Assembly (NCBI GenBank): GCA_036399835.1
Contig: DASWMI010000047.1
Location: forward strand, 9,986-73,985
Length of the DNA stretch: 64,000 bases
DNA from: DASYML01 sp036399835
GTDB lineage: Bacteria > Acidobacteriota > Blastocatellia > Pyrinomonadales > Pyrinomonadaceae
Direction: 5' to 3'
This document shows, in pieces, positions 58,216-64,000 of this stretch. Positions within the stretch are counted from its first letter, which is position 1, and each line of letters opens with the position of its first letter. The notes beneath the pieces are model-generated. The model did no database searches and was not told the DNA's origin. It was given only the letters and a program-made list of their open reading frames with translations. A program made the translations under genes and the position numbers.

Positions 58216-60687
58216 ATGAACGAGAAGACTCTGCTCCATTATCGCATCACGGAGAAACTCGGCGAGGGCGGGCAGGGCGCAGTTTACAAGGCCGTTGATA
58301 CCAAGCTCGGTCGCACCGTCGTCATCAAGGTCCTGCCGCCTGAGCTAACCGTCAAAGAAGCCAATCTCAAACGCTTCGAGCGTGAAGCTCGGCTCGCATC
58401 CAGCCTGGACCACCCCAACATCTGCACCATCTTCGACCTTGATGAAGCGGACGGCGTGCACTTTATAGCGATGCAGCATGTCGAAGGCAAGAACGTGCGC
58501 CAGCTCGTCAACGGTCGCCCCCTGGACCTCAAGAGCGCGCTTCTCATCTGCATACAGGTGGCCGACGCCCTCGCGGCGGCGCACGCGCGCGGCATCATTC
58601 ACCGAGACATCAAATCCGGCAACGTGATGGTCACCAGCTCGGGCCAGGTCAAGGTCCTGGACTTCGGACTCGCCAAGCTCCTGGATGATGAGCAAGCAGG
58701 CTCGCAGGGGATTCATCGCACAGAGCTGACGGAGGTCGGCGTGCCCTACGGGACGCCGACGCACGCCGCGCCGGAGCAGGCCCGCGGCGACCGTGTGGAC
58801 CACCGCGCGGACATCTTCTCGACGGGTGTCTTGCTCTACGAGATGCTCACAGGGACTTGGCCCTTTCGCGGCAAGACGACCATTGATGTGCGCCACGCCG
58901 TCCTGCATGATGCGGCGAGGCCGCTCGCTGAAACGCGGCCCGAAGCCCTCCCGCCCAAGCTCCAACAGATTATGGATAAGGCGCTGGCGAAAGAGCCGCG
59001 TGATCGTTATCAGAAGGTCTCCGAATTCCGCGACGACCTGCGCGGCGTCCTACAGGAAGTCTCCGCGATGGGCGGCGCTGGTTCGCAGTTTTCCGAAGGA
59101 GTCTTGCCCGCGCCGCCAAGATTTCTGGCAGGCTCTGGTCCAGTCTCTCGCGCCATGCGCTGGCTGCGCCACATCACCCATTCGGGAGAGCCGCAGACGA
59201 CAGGCTCGCAGGCCCTCACCGGACAACGCTCCGACAACTCGCAGGACGTACATCTAACGCCCATGACGAGCGTCGGCGACCGCGAGAAAAAGAAGAGCAT
59301 AGCCATCCTGCCCTTCAGGAATCTGAGCAACAACCCAGCCTCCGGCTTCTACGAATTCTCGCTCGCCGACGCCGTCATCACGGAGCTGGCGCGCGTGCGT
59401 TCCCTGGTCGTGCGCCCCAGCTCTGTGATTGCCAAATACCAAGGCCAGCAGGTAGACCCGCTCGACGCGGGCCGCGAGCTAAACGTCCAGGCCGTCCTCT
59501 CCGCCGGCTTTATGCACGCGGGCGAGCGTTTTCGCGTCACGGCCCAACTGCTCGACGTCGCCAGCGCAGAGATTATCTGGAGCGACCGCATAGACACTTC
59601 CGCGAGCGACATCATCATGGTCCAGGATACTATCGCGCAGAGGATTGTTGACGGGCTGCGCGTCGAGCTGAGTCCTGATGAACAGGTTGAGATGGCGCGG
59701 CGCGCAACCACGGACCCCGCCGCCTACGAAGAATACTTGCGCGGGCGAGACCTCTTCGGACGCTTTATCTTTCGCACCAACCTGCCAGCCGATTGCGACG
59801 CCGCGATAGAACACTTCGCGCGTGCGATAGAGCTGGATGCCTCTTTCGCGCTGGCGCACGACGGCCTCGGCGCGTGCTATGTCAACAGAGTCTTTAAGGG
59901 TTTCGGCGCGGCGGCGGATTACGAGCGCGCCGAAGCCGCTTTCAAAGAGGCTCTCAGGCTCGACCCGCAGTTGACGGAAGCTCGCATGCTGATGAGTTTC
60001 GTTCTACTCTGGCGCGGAGAAAAACAGTTGGCTCGCAACGAGGTCTCGCGTCTGCGCAGCCAGTCGCCCAACGAGGCCGTGGTCTATTTCGTCAAGGCCA
60101 CGCTCCACAGGCTGGACGGCGAATACGAGAGGGCGCTGCGCAGCTACGACAGGCTGGTGAGCCTTGACCCCGCGGCTCATGTCGTCGCCGCCTGCAACCG
60201 CTCGCTCCTCTATATCTACATGAATCGCTTGAAGGATGCGCTAGGCGAGCTGGACCAGGCCGCCAGGAGCGAGCCAGACAACCCGCTGGTCAAGGGCTTC
60301 CGCGCGCTGACGCTCTATTACTTGGGCGAGACCGAGCAGGCCGCCGATGCTATGCGGCAGGTTCTGGACCAGCACCCGAACATGCACGGGCTACGACCGC
60401 TGTTCGCCATCTTCCTGAGCGCCCGAGGGCTGCACGAAGAGGCGCGCGCGCAGCTTACGGAGCAGGTCCGGAAAAGCGCGGAGGTTGACCCGGATATTGC
60501 CTACGGGCTGGCCTCCGCCTACGCGGTCGAGGGTGAAACGAGCGCGGCCTTTGAATGGCTGGACCGGGCCATCGCTCTCGGCAACGAGAATCGCGCCTGG
60601 TTCGAGCGTGACCCTAACTGGGCCTCGCTCCGCGACTCTGCGCGCTTTAGCGAACTCATGCAGAAGATCAACGTCTCGCGTTTATAA
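58216..60687 (+). CDS. Ser/Thr kinase with TolB/adenylate-cyclase-like and TPR domains
   Basis: An 823-residue protein. Residues 1-275 are a Hanks-type kinase with GEGGQGAVYKA, VVIKVLPPEL, HRDIKSGNVM, DFGLAKLL and APEQARGDRVDHRADIF. A linker follows, then a segment beginning KKSIAILPFRNLSNNPASGF (about residue 365), known from adenylate-cyclase and TolB-like fusion proteins, then five or more TPR-type helices (for example FKEALRLDPQLTEARML). There is no obvious transmembrane segment. Kinase-TPR fusions of this kind are widespread in acidobacteria and their targets are largely unknown. The ATG 58216 is chosen because the kinase fold starts directly there. Confidence 0.92.
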   Translation: MNEKTLLHYRITEKLGEGGQGAVYKAVDTKLGRTVVIKVLPPELTVKEANLKRFEREARLASSLDHPNICTIFDLDEADGVHFIAMQHVEGKNVRQLVNGRPLDLKSALLICIQVADALAAAHARGIIHRDIKSGNVMVTSSGQVKVLDFGLAKLLDDEQAGSQGIHRTELTEVGVPYGTPTHAAPEQARGDRVDHRADIFSTGVLLYEMLTGTWPFRGKTTIDVRHAVLHDAARPLAETRPEALPPKLQQIMDKALAKEPRDRYQKVSEFRDDLRGVLQEVSAMGGAGSQFSEGVLPAPPRFLAGSGPVSRAMRWLRHITHSGEPQTTGSQALTGQRSDNSQDVHLTPMTSVGDREKKKSIAILPFRNLSNNPASGFYEFSLADAVITELARVRSLVVRPSSVIAKYQGQQVDPLDAGRELNVQAVLSAGFMHAGERFRVTAQLLDVASAEIIWSDRIDTSASDIIMVQDTIAQRIVDGLRVELSPDEQVEMARRATTDPAAYEEYLRGRDLFGRFIFRTNLPADCDAAIEHFARAIELDASFALAHDGLGACYVNRVFKGFGAAADYERAEAAFKEALRLDPQLTEARMLMSFVLLWRGEKQLARNEVSRLRSQSPNEAVVYFVKATLHRLDGEYERALRSYDRLVSLDPAAHVVAACNRSLLYIYMNRLKDALGELDQAARSEPDNPLVKGFRALTLYYLGETEQAADAMRQVLDQHPNMHGLRPLFAIFLSARGLHEEARAQLTEQVRKSAEVDPDIAYGLASAYAVEGETSAAFEWLDRAIALGNENRAWFERDPNWASLRDSARFSELMQKINVSRL

Positions 60688-60847
60688 CACGCAGATTCCC
60701 GCCTGAATTTATCGCTGTCTAGTTTCCCTGCCCCGAACGGATTCACCAACATAGTCTGCAATTAATAGTCTGCCGGAACGTTCCTGTATGGAGGGTGTCT
60801 AAAAGATGTCGGGCCGTGTGGGATAATCTGCTTGAGAGGCGAGGAAG

Positions 60848-61600
60848 ATGATGAGAGGTTTGCTGTTGAGGCCGAGCATTGCGCTGCTGACATTTGTTGT
60901 CGGCGTGGCTGTCGCTCTCTGTTGGCACAAGCTCCGCGAGCCTGCCAGGGTAAGTATCGGCAGCGCGCCTCAAGTCAGCCAGCAGGCTGCTCAGAGCGGC
61001 TCGCTGCGTTGGTATGCACAGCAGGCCAGAGCAGAGGGGAAGGACGAGGCCGAGATGTTTGCGATGGGCTGCGGCGTAGAGATTAGCAGCCTGGACCAGG
61101 CATTGCGGGAAAACACTGTCGTCGTCGCAGAGGCGGTTGATAAGAGAAGCTATCCTTCGGGTGATTACGGCATCGTCACCTGGTACAAGTTTAAGGTAGT
61201 CGAGACTCTCTCAAAGAGGCCGATGCTCAAACATTGGAGACGTTGGACCAATCCCGCGCAGGAGTTGCCATCGGAGATGCTGCCGGTCCGGGCCGACGAA
61301 TTTCTGATGGCGGAGGGCGGCGGCACTGTGATGGTCGAGGGAGTGCGCGTCAGGGAGCATTACAACAGCCCTCAATACAAGCTGTCTGAAAAATATCTGC
61401 TCTTTCTGCAAATGGATGATGCAAACAGAATCGGCTTTGTGCCCTGGTCCGGCGAGATAGGGGTCTTTCGGCTGGATGCGAGCGGCAATTTGAGCGCGAT
61501 TGATGATGAGGAGTATGCGCTGAAAGCTCAGATGTCATCGCGCTTCGGGAATGCTGTCGAGCGGCTGAGGCAGTATCTCAAACGTTATGCGCGGGCTTGA
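60848..61600 (+). CDS. Membrane-anchored protein of unknown function
   Basis: I do not recognise a family. The 250-residue protein has an N-terminal hydrophobic anchor (SIALLTFVVGVAVALCWH) and then a soluble domain of mixed helices and strands (GIVTWYKFKVVETLSKR, YLLFLQMDDANRIGFVPWS), likely outside the cytoplasm. GAGGAAG lies a few bases before ATG 60848; 60851 is a second ATG. It follows the kinase gene by 160 bp and no T-rich terminator is apparent, so read-through from the kinase promoter is possible. Similar proteins exist as lineage-specific hypotheticals as far as I can judge. Confidence 0.7.
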   Translation: MMRGLLLRPSIALLTFVVGVAVALCWHKLREPARVSIGSAPQVSQQAAQSGSLRWYAQQARAEGKDEAEMFAMGCGVEISSLDQALRENTVVVAEAVDKRSYPSGDYGIVTWYKFKVVETLSKRPMLKHWRRWTNPAQELPSEMLPVRADEFLMAEGGGTVMVEGVRVREHYNSPQYKLSEKYLLFLQMDDANRIGFVPWSGEIGVFRLDASGNLSAIDDEEYALKAQMSSRFGNAVERLRQYLKRYARA

Positions 61601-61668
61601 AAGCTGGTCGAAAAGTGTCAGGCGGGTGGGCAATTATCAACCCATCTTGAGAGACGTGCGCTGGACCA

Positions 61669-61959
61669 CTACTTTCTCATTTTTTCGAGCGTCGAGTAGC
61701 GCTGCTGCAAATTGTCTGCGCGGCGGCGCGCGTCGAGCGCCAGCGAGAGTGAGAAGGCCGCCATCAAGAGCGAAGCGATGACGATCAGCCATAATCCCTT
61801 GCGCGGGAAATCAGGGTCAGGGCAATCGTCCAAGCGCGCCAGATTCTCCATCCGGCGCGCTTTTGATTGCTTCGCGCTCGCACCCGAATCCTGACGCAGA
61901 ACGTCTGCCAGAAACTGCTCGTCAAATTGTTGCAGGATGTGGTAGCTCATAAAGCTCAA
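61669..61959 (-). CDS. Small single-pass membrane protein of unknown function
   Basis: A 96-residue protein with a soluble acidic N-terminus (HILQQFDEQFLADVLRQDSG), one transmembrane helix (GLWLIVIASLLMAAFSLSLA) and a basic C-terminal coiled coil (DARRRADNLQQRYSTLEKM). No family assigned. It is in the same direction as the HD-GYP gene to its right and may be co-transcribed with it across a heptamer hairpin. ATG 61959 or 61950 are both possible. Confidence 0.6.
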   Translation of the reverse strand: MSFMSYHILQQFDEQFLADVLRQDSGASAKQSKARRMENLARLDDCPDPDFPRKGLWLIVIASLLMAAFSLSLALDARRRADNLQQRYSTLEKMRK

Positions 61960-61962
61960 CTC

Positions 61963-62063
61963 AAAAGTAAAAAGCCAAAGGCAAAGGTCCGAGAAATCGT
62001 TCTTATAAAAAAGCTGTCTGAGCCTTCGCTTTTGCCTGCTGCCTTTTCACCTTTCTCCTTTCT
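61963..62063. repeat. AAAAGCC/CTTTTGC heptamer inverted repeat
   Basis: AAAAGTA, AAAAGCC, AAAGGCA, AAGGTCC (61963-61990) are in perfect 7-nt phase. They face CTTTTGC, CTGCTGC, CTTTTCA, CCTTTCT, CCTTTCT (62029-62063). The element sits between the small membrane protein and the HD-GYP gene. Confidence 0.85.
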
Positions 62064-64000
62064 CAGTTGATGGCCGTCGAGGCCAGCTTATCCGTGTTGA
62101 TGTCAATCATCTCGTCCACGGGCTGTTCGCCTTCGGGGCGGCGCGTCTGCTTGTGCGCGGACTTGGCGCGATACATGGCCTGGTCGGCAGCGATCAGAAG
62201 TTGGTCCAGCGTCTCGCCCTCAAGCCCGTAGGTAGCCGAGCCGACGCTGATACCGACGCGCGCGTAGCGGTCCAAGTGGACGCGCAGAGAGAATTTCGAG
62301 ACCGCCGCCTCGATGCGATGACGCAGCTCTTCAACCTGCTCGCCGACAAAATCCGGCACGATGGCGACAAACTCGTCGCCCGCGTAGCGCGAGAGGAAAT
62401 CATATTCGCGCAGTTGATGTTGAAGGATGCCTGCCACCTCGCGCAGCATCTGGTCGCCGACCTTGTGGCCGAAGGTATCGTTGACCTGCTTGAATTCATC
62501 CAGGTCGAGCATGATGACCTGGAAGGCTCTGTGTGTGCGGCGCGCGCGCGCGGCCTCCTGCTCGAAACGCAGGTACATGCTGCGCGCGTTGGGCAGCCCA
62601 GTGAGCGGGTCTGTCAGCGCGTTGGATTCGGCCTCGGCGTGATGTATGGCATTGAAGAGCGCGTCCGAAGCGAGGCGCGCGACCGTCTCCAGCAGCCGTA
62701 GATGGTCGTCCGTGTATTCGTTCAGCTCCATCGAGTAGACGGAGAGAGCGCCGATGAGCCGCTCATCCTTGACGAGCGGGAGCGAAGCCATCGAGCGATA
62801 CTCTATCTCTGTGGAGAGCTGAAGCCCCCTGAAATCCAGCTTGGGATTGATGCGATTGATCGAGCGGCGATTGGCGAGGGCAAAGCCCGTCACGCCTTCG
62901 CCCGGCGCAACGCATCTATTCTCGAAGGCGGCGGCGTTCTTTCCGGCGACGTGCGCTGCCGTCGCATAAGCTTTTAGTTCGTCGTAGAGATAGACGACGC
63001 AGGTATCGAAGGGGACAACGTGGCCCACCTTGTTGATGAGAATCGAAACGGTGTCTTCGATGTTGAGCGAAGAGCCGAAGGTGCGCGCAATCTCGTAGAG
63101 CGCGTAAACTTCCCTGTGCGCGTTCTTAATCTGGTCGTAGGCGAAGAGGGCGGCGTCGCGGCCACGGTCTCGTATGTGCGCGAGGTCTGCTTCGGTCAGG
63201 GCAGGCGCGACCGAATCATCGCTCGCGTCCCTGTGCTCTAATCCGAGCAGCGAGATTTCAGACTCGAAGCGCGGCAGATTTTCTATAAACAGCTCGACCA
63301 CTTTCGGGTCGAAGTGTGTCCCTGAGCCGCGCAGCAAGAGCGCGATGGCTTCATCACGCGTCATCCCGCGCCGAAACGGGCGGTCCTCGCGCACAGAGTC
63401 GAAGCAATCAACGACGGAGAGGATGCGCGCCGTCAGCGGTATCTCGTTGCCCTTCAGCCCGTCAGGATAGCCGAGGCCGTCCCACTGCTCATGATGATGG
63501 CGGACGATGGGGACGACCGGGTAAGGAAAATCAACACGGTTGAGGATGTCCGCGCCGACAATCGTGTGGACCTTCATACGCTCGAACTCTGCGCTGGTCA
63601 GGCGTCCGGGCTTATTCAGAATATGGTCCGGCACAGCCAGCTTGCCTATGTCATGCAGCAGCGCGCCCGCTTTCAAAGCCTCTATCTCGTTGTCGGGCAG
63701 GCCGAAGACCTTGCCCATCCCGGCGGCATAAATCTGCACGCGACGGACATGGCAATGCGTCGTCTGGTCTTTAGCATCAATGGCCGTGGCGAGCGCTTCG
63801 ACGGTCGCCAGATGCAGGCGGCCCATCTCGGATGCCTCGTGCGTCTTCACATTGAGCCGCTCGAAGTAGACCTTGTAGCAGGCATAGGTGGCCGCCAGGA
63901 CCATCGCGCTGAGCAGGACGTAAATCATCCCGAACTTGCCGACGGTGATATAAATCAGAGTCACGCAGATGGCCGCGGTAATATATGTCAGCGACGTCAG
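62063..64000 (-). CDS. HD-GYP / GAF / GGDEF c-di-GMP enzyme, N-terminus cut by the window edge
   Basis: The frame stays open to the right edge (646 codons seen), so the N-terminal part, apparently more membrane helices, is missing. Visible from the N-terminus: hydrophobic segments (MIYVLLSAMVLAATYACYKV), an HD-GYP phosphodiesterase domain (LLHDIGKLAVPDHILNKPGR and HHHEQWDGLGYPDGLKG), a GAF domain (about residues 290-420) and a C-terminal diguanylate cyclase whose signature reads SRYAGDEFVAIV, AGDEF instead of GGDEF. AGDEF is often still active. It can thus both make and break c-di-GMP, with the GAF domain as likely switch. Two PilZ proteins in this window are potential receivers. Confidence 0.92.
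   Translation of the reverse strand: MTSLTYITAAICVTLIYITVGKFGMIYVLLSAMVLAATYACYKVYFERLNVKTHEASEMGRLHLATVEALATAIDAKDQTTHCHVRRVQIYAAGMGKVFGLPDNEIEALKAGALLHDIGKLAVPDHILNKPGRLTSAEFERMKVHTIVGADILNRVDFPYPVVPIVRHHHEQWDGLGYPDGLKGNEIPLTARILSVVDCFDSVREDRPFRRGMTRDEAIALLLRGSGTHFDPKVVELFIENLPRFESEISLLGLEHRDASDDSVAPALTEADLAHIRDRGRDAALFAYDQIKNAHREVYALYEIARTFGSSLNIEDTVSILINKVGHVVPFDTCVVYLYDELKAYATAAHVAGKNAAAFENRCVAPGEGVTGFALANRRSINRINPKLDFRGLQLSTEIEYRSMASLPLVKDERLIGALSVYSMELNEYTDDHLRLLETVARLASDALFNAIHHAEAESNALTDPLTGLPNARSMYLRFEQEAARARRTHRAFQVIMLDLDEFKQVNDTFGHKVGDQMLREVAGILQHQLREYDFLSRYAGDEFVAIVPDFVGEQVEELRHRIEAAVSKFSLRVHLDRYARVGISVGSATYGLEGETLDQLLIAADQAMYRAKSAHKQTRRPEGEQPVDEMIDINTDKLASTAIN

Noticed and set aside
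1..64000. CRISPR array, insertion sequences, rRNA, origin of replication
   Set aside because: No direct repeats with regular spacers of CRISPR size, no transposase, no rRNA-like sequence and no DnaA-box cluster were found; the heptamer repeats have no unique spacers.
1..64000. Selenoprotein genes expected from tRNA-Sec
   Set aside because: No reading frame in the window looked interrupted by an in-frame TGA at a conserved Cys position; a systematic search could not be done by eye.

Overview
This is a GC-rich (roughly 60 %) bacterial chromosome segment with densely packed genes on both strands. The gene mix suggests an acidobacterium of the Blastocatellia/Pyrinomonadaceae type: bacillithiol genes (bshA, bshB1), several Ser/Thr kinases with sensor and TPR parts, PilZ and TPR proteins, and an aerobic CoA-dependent aromatic degradation island. 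The placement is an inference from gene content and not from a marker gene. A selenocysteine tRNA shows that the organism decodes UGA as Sec. I see no phage, insertion sequence, rRNA or CRISPR array.

Region by region. 0-7.9 kb holds the 5' end of an endonuclease III gene, bshA, a NifU-like scaffold, a secreted helical-repeat protein, bshB1 divergent from an MBL-fold hydrolase, an EEP-family phosphatase and a zinc-ribbon/PilZ protein. 7.9-15.6 kb is a complete tripartite RND efflux operon (TetR, adaptor, RND pump, TolC-like channel) with an 18-bp perfect palindrome in its promoter. 16-23 kb holds a three-gene cell-envelope operon (DUF883-like, holin-like, DUF3618-like), a lipid kinase, a metallophosphoesterase, a TPR protein and an M28 peptidase. 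23-27.5 kb holds topA, dprA and tRNA-Sec.

27.6-49.3 kb is the metabolic core: boxC and boxB, a TetR regulator, three enoyl-CoA hydratase/isomerases, an SDR dehydrogenase, a RidA-family protein, an acyl-CoA dehydrogenase, two separate genes equivalent to the two halves of salicylyl-CoA 5-hydroxylase/2-aminobenzoyl-CoA monooxygenase-reductase, kynureninase, tryptophan 2,3-dioxygenase, a benzoate-CoA-ligase-family enzyme and a 4HBT thioesterase. Read together this looks like a route from tryptophan through kynurenine and anthranilate to anthraniloyl-CoA, then ring reduction and beta-oxidation, sharing a locus with benzoyl-CoA epoxidation. boxA, boxD and kynurenine formamidase are not in the window. 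Near-identical inverted repeats just downstream of the -10 boxes of the boxC and tetR promoters suggest that the local TetR protein controls the island.

49.3-64 kb is signalling and redox: a membrane ferredoxin fused to a cyclic-nucleotide-binding domain, a c-type cytochrome, an NtrC-type regulator and a hybrid sensor kinase in one operon; then a SnoaL-like protein, a kinase-TPR protein, two small unknowns, and a truncated HD-GYP/GAF/GGDEF protein running off the right edge.

Two genome-style signals cut across the gene map. Many intergenic gaps are filled with hairpins whose arms are runs of degenerate 7-nt words, a different word family in each gap. The 7-mer TGGWCCA also appears about 70 times by eye, several-fold more than base composition predicts.
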